From: Salinibacterium sp. ZJ450
GTDB lineage: Bacteria; Actinomycetota; Actinomycetes; Actinomycetales; Microbacteriaceae
Length of the DNA: 64,000 bases
Direction of reading: 5' to 3'
Assembly (NCBI RefSeq): GCF_011751885.2
Contig: NZ_CP061771.1
Location: 3,472,001-3,536,000, forward strand
Shown here: piece after piece, positions 9,177-16,964 of the stretch
Numbering within the stretch: position 1 is the stretch's first letter
How the letters are laid out: the number at the start of each line of letters is the position of its first letter
The notes under the pieces: model-generated
What the model saw: only the letters and a program-made list of their open reading frames with translations
Database searches by the model: none
Told to the model about the DNA's origin: nothing
Made by a program: the position numbers and the translations under genes

Positions 9177-9214
9177 ACATTTTGTGTCCCCCGATTGCGG
9201 GGTAGACAAAATGT
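9177..9214. promoter_or_regulatory. Inverted repeat in the vanZ-galU divergent promoter region
   Basis: Arms ACATTTTGT (9177-9185) and ACAAAATGT (9206-9214) pair perfectly. Inside them CCCC (9188-9191) and GGGG (9199-9202) can also pair around a short loop. The element sits midway between two divergent start codons, where an operator is likelier than a terminator. No cognate regulator gene is adjacent. Confidence 0.45.
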
Positions 9215-9263
9215 TCCACCGCCGGTTACCTAATCGACATAAACTCGCGATAGCCTCCCCCGT

Positions 9264-10214
9264 ATGAGGGACAACATCGCACCAATCACCAAGGCCGTCA
9301 TTCCTGCAGCAGGACTCGGCACCCGCTTCCTACCGGCCACCAAGGCCATGCCGAAAGAGATGCTTCCGGTCGTCGACAAGCCGGCCATCCAGTACGTGGT
9401 CGAGGAGGCCGCGGCATCCGGTCTCGATGACATTCTGATGATTATCGGCCGCAACAAGAACGCGCTGGCCAACCACTTTGACCGCGTCACCGAGCTGGAG
9501 ATCGCGTTGGAGAAGAAGGGTGACCACACCAAGCTGTCGCGGGTGAACCACTCCAACACGCTGGCCGACATCCACTTCGTGCGCCAGGGTGACCCGCTGG
9601 GCCTCGGTCACGCGGTGCTGCGCTCCCGCAAGCACATCGGCGACGAGTCGTTCGCCGTGCTGCTCGGTGACGACCTGATCGACGAGCGCGACGAGCTGCT
9701 CACCCCGATGATCGAGGAGAGCCAGCGGCGTCAGACCACGATTATCGCGCTGATGGAGGTGCCGGCCGAGTCGATCCACCTGTACGGCTGCGCCGCGGTC
9801 GAGGAGACGGATGACCCGAACGTGGTTCGCGTCACCGGCCTGGTCGAGAAGCCGTCGGCCGAGGATGCCCCGTCGAACCTGGCCATCATCGGCCGGTACG
9901 TGCTGCGTCCCGAGATCTTCGACATTCTCGAAGTCACCCCGCCCGGCAAGGGCGGCGAGATCCAGCTGACCGACGCGCTGCAGGTGCTTGCCGCCGACGA
10001 GACCAGCGGCGGCGTATACGGCGTGGTGTTCAAGGGCCGCCGCTACGACACCGGCGACCGGGTGGACTACATCAAGTCGGTGCTGCAGCTGGCGCTGGCC
10101 CGCGAGGACCTCGGACCGGAGTTGGCGCCGTGGGTGCGGCAGTTGGCGGCGGGGCTGCCGGAGCACCCGCTGGCCGATGAGGAGAAGGAATTGCTGGAGG
10201 AGATGGCTAACTAG
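9264..10214 (+). CDS. galU: UTP-glucose-1-phosphate uridylyltransferase
   Basis: 316 residues of the bacterial GalU family, which makes UDP-glucose from UTP and glucose-1-phosphate in the cytoplasm. It opens with the nucleotide-binding loop AAGLGTRFLPATKAMPKE and the KPAIQYVVEEA region, then LGHAVLRSRKHIGDESFAVL with LLGDDLI, VTGLVEKP, and GKGGEIQLTDAL near the sugar site. The length is normal for the family. ATG at 9264 is the start. UDP-glucose feeds cell-wall and exopolysaccharide synthesis, so the gene may serve the nearby EPS operon, although galU is a core gene. It ends 6 bases before a strong terminator hairpin. Confidence 0.95.
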   Translation: MRDNIAPITKAVIPAAGLGTRFLPATKAMPKEMLPVVDKPAIQYVVEEAAASGLDDILMIIGRNKNALANHFDRVTELEIALEKKGDHTKLSRVNHSNTLADIHFVRQGDPLGLGHAVLRSRKHIGDESFAVLLGDDLIDERDELLTPMIEESQRRQTTIIALMEVPAESIHLYGCAAVEETDDPNVVRVTGLVEKPSAEDAPSNLAIIGRYVLRPEIFDILEVTPPGKGGEIQLTDALQVLAADETSGGVYGVVFKGRRYDTGDRVDYIKSVLQLALAREDLGPELAPWVRQLAAGLPEHPLADEEKELLEEMAN

Positions 10215-10220
10215 CGTTCG

Positions 10221-10266
10221 TCACCTGAATGGCGCCCATCCGAAAGGATGGGCGCCATTCAGGTGA
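10221..10266 (+). terminator. Terminator-like hairpin after galU (21-bp stem, GAAA loop)
   Basis: A perfect 21-base inverted repeat (10221-10241 with 10246-10266) closed by a GAAA tetraloop begins 6 bases after the galU stop. There is no T-run, as is common in actinobacteria. Its core GAATGGCGCCCATC recurs in the hairpin at 19392-19429. Confidence 0.75.
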
Positions 10267-10336
10267 TGCGGCTGCGGCGTGAGCGCTTCATTCGACTGAC
10301 GAAGCAGCGCGACCCCCCTGCCATAGCGGGCCGCCG

Positions 10337-10415
10337 CCGAAATTCCGGTCATAACCGACCCTGAAAGGGATTGCCGGCGGCGGCGACTCCCATGAGGTGG
10401 CTGACCGAATTTCGG
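10337..10415. repeat. Inverted pair of CCGAAATTCGG-type motifs downstream of the GntR gene
   Basis: CCGAAATTCCGG at 10337-10348 faces CCGAATTTCGG at 10405-10415, the latter being the exact complement of CCGAAATTCGG at 12963-12973 upstream of the ABC transporter. The left copy has one extra C. The flanking GCCGCC/GGCGGC extends the pairing, so the region could fold as a terminator, or the motif could be a protein site. Confidence 0.4.
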
Positions 10416-10460
10416 CGGCAGAGCAACACCTTTTCGTGTTCGAACATTCGCACATCGCGG

Positions 10461-11162
10461 TCAATCAATGAGCATGCTTAGGCGAATATTTCTTGCGTTT
10501 TTCATGTGCAGCTTTGCAGCCGCTTCCGCCGCCGATGGGTCGCGAGCCGCGATCGCGGCGATGATCGCATCGTGTTCCGCCGCACCCTCCTCGGAGCGCC
10601 CCTGCTGAGAGAAAGTAGTGCCATGAAATCGGCGAATCATATGGTCGAGCTGCGTACCAAAGCGCTGGAGGTACGGATTTGCAACATAGTCGCGTAACCG
10701 CCTGTGGAACAGAAGGTTCGCGGCCTTGCACCCTTCCGCATCACCTCGAACTCCCGCGGCTTTGAGCTGTTCGTTCGCATCCGTCAATTGTTCAAGTAGA
10801 TCGGGTGTGGGGCGCTGAGCAGCTAGCCGTGCGGCCAGCCCTTCTAGGGTTTGCCGCACGACATACACAGCGAGCAAGTCTTCGATCGAAATCGACGCGA
10901 CGACCGAACCTTGATGGCTCGTCCGGGTGACCAGGCCTTCGTCTGCCAGCCTGCGGATCGCCTCTCTGACAGGCGTGCGGCTTACCGAGAGCGTCTCCGC
11001 GATGGCATCCTCACGCAACCAGGTGCCCGGCGGCAGAACTGAATCGAGGATGGCTTCCCTGACCGCATCTGTAACTGCGTCGGTCGTGTTGCCCCGCTTT
11101 GCACGACCGTCGTAATAGGAAACGACGCCGTCGAGACCAGTCCTCGCATCTTTCTGAGTCAA
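10461..11162 (-). CDS. GntR family transcriptional regulator, FCD subfamily
   Basis: 233 residues. A winged helix at residues ~28-95 (REDAIAETLSVSRTPVREAI, then RRLADEGLV) is followed by an all-helical FCD ligand domain with the usual metal-binding histidine positions (LLFHRRLRDY, EGAAEHDAIIAAI, KLHMKNARN). FCD regulators usually repress a neighbouring carboxylate-catabolic operon and release DNA on binding the substrate. The start shown is TTG at 11162 with GAAGGCG upstream; it could begin a few codons later. The likely target is the perfect palindrome at 12761-12774 between the flavoprotein and transporter genes. Effector unknown. Confidence 0.88.
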   Translation of the reverse strand: MTQKDARTGLDGVVSYYDGRAKRGNTTDAVTDAVREAILDSVLPPGTWLREDAIAETLSVSRTPVREAIRRLADEGLVTRTSHQGSVVASISIEDLLAVYVVRQTLEGLAARLAAQRPTPDLLEQLTDANEQLKAAGVRGDAEGCKAANLLFHRRLRDYVANPYLQRFGTQLDHMIRRFHGTTFSQQGRSEEGAAEHDAIIAAIAARDPSAAEAAAKLHMKNARNIRLSMLID

Positions 11163-11228
11163 TTGTTCAGCGCCTTCTTACCGGTTCATCGGTGCGGCCC
11201 GATAAACAACATCACGGCCCGGTTGCAC

Positions 11229-12725
11229 CTATGCTAGCGATCCGGCCCGACGGCCGAACACCATACCGGCCGCGAGACCGGTCCCGCCCGGGTAGTTGTT
11301 ACTGAACAGTCCCCCGAGCATTTCGCCGCAGACGAAAAGTCCCGGAATCGGCAAGTTCTTAGCGTCGACCACTCGACCGTGCTCATCGGACTTGAGCCCT
11401 CCGAAAGTGAAAGTGATGCCGCACGTAACCGCGAACGCATAGAACGGGCCGCTCTCGATGGGGGACGCCCAGTTGCTCTTACGTGGTGCGATGTTTGCTG
11501 ATCGACCGTCTTTCACCGTTGGGTCGAAGGGTACGCTGCGGTCGATGGACGAATTGAAGTCTCGAACCGTCCGCGCTAGGGCTTCCGGGTTCACGTCAAT
11601 CTTTGACGCCAGTTCTTCGATGGTGTCAGCAACCTCTACCGAGACGCCGGGCATGTCGTATTCTTCCACCCGCAGCATCGGGCGAAGCCCGGCGTCAAAG
11701 ACCTGATACGCGACAGAGCCCCTTTGCTTCAGAATCTCCTTGCCGTACTTCGCATACGTGTAGTTGCGGAAATCGGCCCCCTCGTCGAGGAACCGCTGCC
11801 CGTCAAGGTTGACGATGATGCCGAGCGGATAGCTCTGCCGAGTCAACCGGTTGGTGAGCTCGCGGTTGCTCTCATTGGTCGGCGTGAACGCATCCCACTG
11901 CACGCTGTGGCAGGAATGCCAGTCGCCGCCGCGCACCGCACCGATATCAAGCGCCGCTTCCAACATTCGACCAGTGTTGTACGGCGTTCCCCGCACCTTC
12001 GCCTTGGCCCACCCATCCCCGAGATAACGCTCGCGCAACTCCGCATTGGCTTCGAAGCCTCCTGCAGCGAGAATCACCGAATCGGCTCGCAACTCAATCC
12101 CGCTGCCGTCGTTCGAGTCAACCCGTACTCCAACTACTCGTCCCTCCTCAACGAGGAGGTCGACCACGTCATGTTCGTAACGAATGTCGATGCCCAAGTC
12201 GTTAGCTACCCGAGTGTGGTCCCGGATCAGGCCTTCCCCGCCGTCAACGTTGCCCACGTGGAGCCCGCCCCAGAACAGGTAGCTACCGTCCGGCCGCTCG
12301 TACGCCTGACGCTCGTACATGAGCCGGTACCTCAACCCGAGGTCCTTCAGCCAACGAAGAGTGGCCTGGCTCTCGCTAATCAGGACGGCTGACAGTTCCG
12401 GGTCGTTCTTGCCCTCGGTGACCTTTTCGAGGTCGGCGAGGTACTCCTCTTCGGAGTACGGGGGCAGCGTCGTGATTGTGTGGCGCTCGTCCTCATCAAC
12501 GAGGTCGCGGATGTCTTCCAGGCCGCCGTGCACGATGCGGGTTGCGCCGGCGGTGTAAAAGCTATTTCCTCCAGCCATCCCTTCCGCGGCTTTCTCCAAG
12601 AGGACGACGGAGCGACCCCGGGTAGCGGCTGCATGCGCGGCTGTGAATCCCGCGTTGCCACCACCGACCACTATGACGTCGGGACGCAAGCTGGTCAGTT
12701 GGTCCTGTGCTTCATGATTTGGCAT
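11229..12725 (-). CDS. FAD-dependent tricarballylate dehydrogenase-like flavoprotein (TcuA / fumarate-reductase family)
   Basis: 498 residues. A Rossmann FAD site DVIVVGGGNAGFTAA (residues ~16-30) is followed by VVLLEKA and GGNSFYTAGATRI. Features resembling TcuA include GGDWHSCHSVQWD, IIVNLDGQRFLDEGADFRNY and the C-terminal flavin-closing region LFVCGEMLGGLFSNNYPGGT. TcuA oxidises tricarballylate to cis-aconitate, but the superfamily also holds fumarate reductases and ketosteroid dehydrogenases. Its place beside an importer, an aldehyde dehydrogenase and a hydroxyacid dehydrogenase suggests oxidation of an imported polycarboxylate or similar acid. The reaction class is confident, the substrate is not. 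It is divergent from the transporter genes across a 267-base control region. Confidence 0.78.
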   Translation of the reverse strand: MPNHEAQDQLTSLRPDVIVVGGGNAGFTAAHAAATRGRSVVLLEKAAEGMAGGNSFYTAGATRIVHGGLEDIRDLVDEDERHTITTLPPYSEEEYLADLEKVTEGKNDPELSAVLISESQATLRWLKDLGLRYRLMYERQAYERPDGSYLFWGGLHVGNVDGGEGLIRDHTRVANDLGIDIRYEHDVVDLLVEEGRVVGVRVDSNDGSGIELRADSVILAAGGFEANAELRERYLGDGWAKAKVRGTPYNTGRMLEAALDIGAVRGGDWHSCHSVQWDAFTPTNESNRELTNRLTRQSYPLGIIVNLDGQRFLDEGADFRNYTYAKYGKEILKQRGSVAYQVFDAGLRPMLRVEEYDMPGVSVEVADTIEELASKIDVNPEALARTVRDFNSSIDRSVPFDPTVKDGRSANIAPRKSNWASPIESGPFYAFAVTCGITFTFGGLKSDEHGRVVDAKNLPIPGLFVCGEMLGGLFSNNYPGGTGLAAGMVFGRRAGSLA

Positions 12726-12760
12726 CTCTTTCTCCCCATGCTCGTGGTGCGCAAGTCAGT

Positions 12761-12774
12761 AGTTGTATACAACT
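12761..12774. promoter_or_regulatory. Perfect palindrome AGTTGTATACAACT, candidate GntR operator
   Basis: A 14-base perfect palindrome 36 bases upstream of the flavoprotein start, in the divergent control region. TTGTATACAA-like sites are typical of FCD-type GntR regulators, one of which is encoded in this island. No second copy was noticed in the window. Confidence 0.65.
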
Positions 12775-12962
12775 CGGATGCAACGATACCTTGACCGCTG
12801 CAACTTGGGCGACGGGAATTGTTCGCCATAGCACAGCCGGGGCGTTTGCGCGGATCAGAACCCGGAGAGGAGGGGTTGGAAATCCGAGGACTATTCCTCT
12901 AGGGTTGCATGCACCGAGTATTTCTGGTGAGCGCAAAATGCTCTCGTAGATCTACGGACCGG

Positions 12963-12973
12963 CCGAAATTCGG
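12963..12973. promoter_or_regulatory. CCGAAATTCGG palindrome upstream of the ABC transporter genes
   Basis: An 11-base near-palindrome (CCGAA-A-TTCGG) 20 bases before the ATPase start. It matches the two motifs at 10337-10348 and 10405-10415. A position overlapping a promoter would allow repression, but no cognate factor can be named. Confidence 0.4.
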
Positions 12974-12992
12974 ATCAGCATAGGAGCTGTGA

Positions 12993-14060
12993 ATGCACAT
13001 CGAGATATCCGGCCTGACTCTCAAATACAAGGATTTCGTTGCTGTAGACGACGTGTCGATCGAGGTTCCCGATGGTCAGTCCCTTGTTCTACTGGGAGAA
13101 TCCGGCTGCGGCAAGACGAGCACGATGAGATGCATCGCCGGGCTCGAGAATCCGGTTGATGGACGCATTGCCATTGGCGGACGAACAGTCTTCGATGGCG
13201 CCGGGCGCGTGAATCTCCCGCCGAACAAGCGAAACGTGGGCATGGTTTTCCAGTCCTATGCGGTGTGGCCGAATAAGACCGTGTTCGAAAACGTCGCCTT
13301 CCCGCTGCAGCGACAACGAAAGAGTTCGCAACAAATCAAGCAGCGCGTCAACGAGGTTCTCGAACTGACCGGGCTCGAAAAGTTCAGCCAGCGCGGGGCG
13401 TCACTGCTCTCTGGCGGCCAGATGCAGCGCGTCGCCCTCGCACGGAGCCTCGCAATGAGTCCGGCAATCATGCTCCTTGACGAGCCGCTGTCCAACCTCG
13501 ACGCGCAACTCCGAGAGCGGCTGCGGAATGAGCTTCGGCGAATTCAGCAGGAAGCAGGGCTGACGAGCGTCTACGTGACGCACGATCAGACGGAAGCGCT
13601 CGCATTGGCCGACAACATAGCCATGATGCAACATGGGCGCATCGTGCAGTACGGCACGCCGACCCAAATCTACGATTCCCCCGCCAGTGCCTCCATCGCA
13701 TCATTCATGGGTGTAACGAACGTCTTCTCCCTCGCTGGCTCCACACCTGGCAACACCAAAGTGAATGGCACAAGTGTCAACTTGAGCTTGGACACCTCGA
13801 AGCTCGGGTCCTACAAACTCTGTGTGCGGCCCAATGACATCTCACTGGTCAGACCGAGCGCGACTTCGGCGGATAACGAGATTCGGGGTCGCGTCGTGGT
13901 CTCGATATTCCAGGGTGGCTACACCGCCTACGAAATCATCGTGAGCGACAGCCTCAGCTTCCTCGTCAATGTGCCCAAGACCGCTGAGCGCTTCTCCGTC
14001 GGCGACACCGTCGCCATGGTGTTCTCTGCGAAGACCATGCAACTCCTCCCGGATGAGTGA
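12993..14060 (+). CDS. ABC transporter ATP-binding protein, Fe3+/polyamine/phosphonate importer (FbpC/PotA-like) family
   Basis: 355 residues. The order is Walker A GESGCGKTS (35-43), Q-loop MVFQSYAVWP, signature LSGGQMQRVALARSL, Walker B IMLLDEPLSNLD, H-loop VYVTHDQTEA, then a TOBE-type domain from ~240 to the end. The architecture is that of cytoplasmic ATPases of iron(III), putrescine, 2-aminoethylphosphonate and related importers. It opens a transporter operon (ATPase, fused permease, binding lipoprotein) followed by two dehydrogenase genes. The company of catabolic enzymes and the lack of iron genes make an organic substrate more likely than iron. Confidence 0.92.
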   Translation: MHIEISGLTLKYKDFVAVDDVSIEVPDGQSLVLLGESGCGKTSTMRCIAGLENPVDGRIAIGGRTVFDGAGRVNLPPNKRNVGMVFQSYAVWPNKTVFENVAFPLQRQRKSSQQIKQRVNEVLELTGLEKFSQRGASLLSGGQMQRVALARSLAMSPAIMLLDEPLSNLDAQLRERLRNELRRIQQEAGLTSVYVTHDQTEALALADNIAMMQHGRIVQYGTPTQIYDSPASASIASFMGVTNVFSLAGSTPGNTKVNGTSVNLSLDTSKLGSYKLCVRPNDISLVRPSATSADNEIRGRVVVSIFQGGYTAYEIIVSDSLSFLVNVPKTAERFSVGDTVAMVFSAKTMQLLPDE

Positions 14061-14067
14061 GAGAACG

Positions 14068-15819
14068 ATGACTTCCTCCAGCAAAGTCCGGAGCAGGATG
14101 CTGCCCGACAAGCTGAGCGTTAGGCGGATGAGACGACCTTCGGCGTCCATTCTCCTGGTGATCGCGGCTCTGCTCATCCTGGTCATTCTGGTTGGGCTCC
14201 CGATCCTGCTCGTCGCGTTCGCTGCCGTGTCGAACACACTCCCCCGACCGGGCAACATCAGCCTCGGAAATATCGATTTCGGGGCGCTCGGCGCTGTGCT
14301 CTCGGGGAAGACTCTGGGCGCGGCCGGAAACTCTCTGCTCGCGGCGACCGGCGCGTGCCTCCTCGCGCTCCTCATCGGGGCGAGTCTCGCGTTGCTGCTC
14401 GCGCGAACGAACATCCGAGGCAAACCTTTCCTGTACCTCGTCGGCCTGAGCCCGATGTTCCTTCCGTCGTTCGTTGCCGCTCTCGCCTGGTCCGTGCTCG
14501 CCGGGCCATCCGGCCTCTTGAACGCGCTACTTGGCGACCTTGGGCTTCCGCCGCTAGTCAACGTCTACAGCATGCCCGGCTTGATCTTCATTCTCGGCAT
14601 CTACTACTCGCCATACGTCTTCCTGATGGTGCACTCGGCCCTGGTGTTGATGAACCCGGATCTCGAGGAAGCGGCCCTTGTGCACGGCGCAACCTTGCGA
14701 ACAACGATTCGCAAGGTCACGCTCTCGCTGATGACCCCGGCGATCCTCGGATCTATGATCCTCGTCTTCACCTTGTCGGTTGAGAACTTCCCCGTCAGCC
14801 AGTTCATCGCGACTCCGGCCGGTATCGACACCCTCCCGACGTTCATCTACCGCCTGATGAGCTCCTCGCCTGTGCGTGGAAACGAGGCAGCGGCAGTCGC
14901 GGTCCTCCTCATCGCGATTGTCGGCGTCGTGGTGCTACTGCAGCGTCGATATCTTGCCCGGCGGTCATATGCGACAGTTGGCGGCAAAGGCCTCAAGGCC
15001 AAGGAAATGAGCCTTGGCAAATGGCGTCCATTCGTGTTCGCCCTCGTGCTCGGGTACTTCATCGTCTCGATGGTGCTTCCGCTGGCGGCCCTGCTGGTCA
15101 TCTCGGTGTACTCGTCCCCCTACATCAGCAGCATCGTCGGGATGGCAGAGTTCGGAGAGTTTTCTTTTGAAAACCTGATCAACTTGGTCACCGATCGGAT
15201 GGTCATCGACGGCGCCATCAACAGCGCCATCGTGTCCGTCGGGGCCGCCGCGATCGGCACGGCTCTGTGTTTCGTCTTCGCGTATTTGGTGTACAGAACC
15301 AAGACTCGGGGCCGCATGCTCATCGAATACGTCTCGATGGCGCCTCTCGCCGTTCCAGCGATCGTGCTCGGGCTCGGCCTCCTATGGACCTGGCTCCTCT
15401 TGCCCGTTCCCATCTACGGAACACTGGCCGTTCTCGTCGTTGCGTTCCTGGCGGCGCAGATGCCGCAGGGTTTCCGAGGAATTTCGTCCTCGATCCTGCA
15501 ATTCAATCCCGATCTCGAAGACACTGCGGTGATGCACGGCTCCAGTCGCACCGGCGCCGTCACCCGCATCACCGCTCCGCTGCTGAAGGTGGGTGTCGCC
15601 TCGACATTCGTCCTTCTTCTCATGCTGAGCATGCGGGAACTCACGGTTCCCCTCTTCTTGTACACCACCGATACTCGCCTGCTTTCGATCGTGATTTTCG
15701 ACAACTACGAAAATGGCGCTTTCCAGCAGGCCGCCGGCATCGGCCTCATCTACACCGTCCTAATCGCCGTGTTGGCTCTCGTGTCAAGCAAGTTGGGCTC
15801 GCGCGACTTCGGCAAATGA
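14068..15819 (+). CDS. Fused two-domain ABC transporter permease (FbpB-like)
   Basis: 583 residues from ATG 14068, which has a purine-rich GAGTGAGAG upstream. An in-frame ATG at 14053, inside the ATPase gene, is the alternative. About 12 membrane helices form two homologous halves. Each half carries an EAA-type loop that docks with the ATPase: NPDLEEAALVHGATLRTTI in the first half, and NPDLEDTAVMHGSSRTGAV in the second. One chain therefore replaces a permease heterodimer, as in FbpB. It moves the substrate delivered by the lipoprotein encoded next. No TonB-type or outer-membrane component is expected in this cell type. Confidence 0.9.
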   Translation: MTSSSKVRSRMLPDKLSVRRMRRPSASILLVIAALLILVILVGLPILLVAFAAVSNTLPRPGNISLGNIDFGALGAVLSGKTLGAAGNSLLAATGACLLALLIGASLALLLARTNIRGKPFLYLVGLSPMFLPSFVAALAWSVLAGPSGLLNALLGDLGLPPLVNVYSMPGLIFILGIYYSPYVFLMVHSALVLMNPDLEEAALVHGATLRTTIRKVTLSLMTPAILGSMILVFTLSVENFPVSQFIATPAGIDTLPTFIYRLMSSSPVRGNEAAAVAVLLIAIVGVVVLLQRRYLARRSYATVGGKGLKAKEMSLGKWRPFVFALVLGYFIVSMVLPLAALLVISVYSSPYISSIVGMAEFGEFSFENLINLVTDRMVIDGAINSAIVSVGAAAIGTALCFVFAYLVYRTKTRGRMLIEYVSMAPLAVPAIVLGLGLLWTWLLLPVPIYGTLAVLVVAFLAAQMPQGFRGISSSILQFNPDLEDTAVMHGSSRTGAVTRITAPLLKVGVASTFVLLLMLSMRELTVPLFLYTTDTRLLSIVIFDNYENGAFQQAAGIGLIYTVLIAVLALVSSKLGSRDFGK

Positions 15820-15843
15820 TCATCCACGAAACCAGAAAGGCCA

Positions 15844-16944
15844 ATGATGTCCGTTCATAGCAAAAATAGGACCGCGGGACTCGTGTCCCTCATCGCAGCC
15901 GGAAGCCTCGTCCTGGCCGGCTGTAGCGGCGGCGACGTCGCGCAGGAGGTCAACACGGATGAATCTGGCGCCCTCGTTGTGGGAGGGCAAACGATTGCGG
16001 ACCGGGAGCTGTTCGAAGCTGCACAGGAAGAAGACTCCTTCGTTCTCTACAGTGGCAGCGGGGAACGCGGAGAGCAGCTCCTTCTAGACCAGTTCGCGGA
16101 GGACACCGGTATCACCGGAAAACTCATCCGAGTCGTTCCGAATAGGCTCACAGAGCGCATTCTCAGCGAGCACGGTGCTGGCCACCTCGGTGCCGATGTC
16201 ATCCGAATTGACGGATGGGATCTCGTCGACCAGTTGTCCACTGCAGGGGTCTTCACGCCGCACACGCCGCCGAGCGAGCTCGAAGTGCCAGAGGCGGCAA
16301 TCTACGAAGACGGCGCTTACTTCACCGCCTACAACCGCGCGTACATCATGGCCTACAACAATCAGCTCGTCGAAGAAGAAGAAGCTCCCACCTCGTGGGA
16401 GGACCTGCTGAAGGTTGAGTCCACGGGCGTGACTCAGGTCGCCGCAGCGGGATCGACGCAGCTGCTGGTGCGTTTTCAGTTCGCCGAGCTCGGTGAAGAG
16501 TGGGTCGCCAAGCAGGCCGCAACACAGCCTAGGGTTTTCGACTCCGTGTCGCCGTTGACCGACTCAATGGCACGGGGTGAGATCACCGCCGGACCGGTCG
16601 TTACGACTGTCGGACAGACGGCCGTGGACTCCGGAGCGCCGCTGTCGCTGGTAGCTCCCGAAGAGGGCTTCCCTGTGAACGAGTACATCTTCGGAATGGC
16701 CGACGGCGGAAGCAGCCCCAGCGCCGCCGAGGTGTTCACGAACTGGACGCTTTCCGAAGCGGGGCAGGCTGCCGCGGTAGCGATCGGGGACTATCCCATC
16801 AACGCCGAGGTCGGCATCCCGAAGGTTACAGGCGTCGAAATGCCGCCGCTTGACAGTCCGAAGGTGTTCCGCGTCAGCCGTGAGGAGTACATGGCGAACT
16901 TCGAGGCCGACGGCAACTTGTGGGAAGAGCTGTTCGGCTACTGA
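15844..16944 (+). CDS. ABC transporter substrate-binding lipoprotein (Fe3+-type, periplasmic-binding cluster D)
   Basis: 366 residues. A lipoprotein signal ending LVLAGCSGG puts the mature N-terminal Cys at about residue 27. The body resembles FbpA/thiamine/phosphonate-binding proteins: SFVLYSGSGERGEQLLLDQF, GADVIRIDGWDLVDQL, then AYNRAYIMAYNNQL and the hinge-region motif PTSWEDLLK. The paired tyrosines that bind iron in FbpA are not evident at the expected place, which favours an organic ligand. AGAAAGG precedes two consecutive ATGs, and the second (15847) has the better spacing. It should sit outside the membrane and feed the permease encoded upstream. Confidence 0.87.
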   Translation: MMSVHSKNRTAGLVSLIAAGSLVLAGCSGGDVAQEVNTDESGALVVGGQTIADRELFEAAQEEDSFVLYSGSGERGEQLLLDQFAEDTGITGKLIRVVPNRLTERILSEHGAGHLGADVIRIDGWDLVDQLSTAGVFTPHTPPSELEVPEAAIYEDGAYFTAYNRAYIMAYNNQLVEEEEAPTSWEDLLKVESTGVTQVAAAGSTQLLVRFQFAELGEEWVAKQAATQPRVFDSVSPLTDSMARGEITAGPVVTTVGQTAVDSGAPLSLVAPEEGFPVNEYIFGMADGGSSPSAAEVFTNWTLSEAGQAAAVAIGDYPINAEVGIPKVTGVEMPPLDSPKVFRVSREEYMANFEADGNLWEELFGY

Positions 16945-16964
16945 ATTTCACCGCGAACTGAGTT

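Noticed and set aside
12993-16944. Iron(III) uptake system
   Set aside because: Family resemblance to FbpABC exists, but no evident iron-binding tyrosine pair and the neighbours are catabolic enzymes, so iron is not the preferred call.
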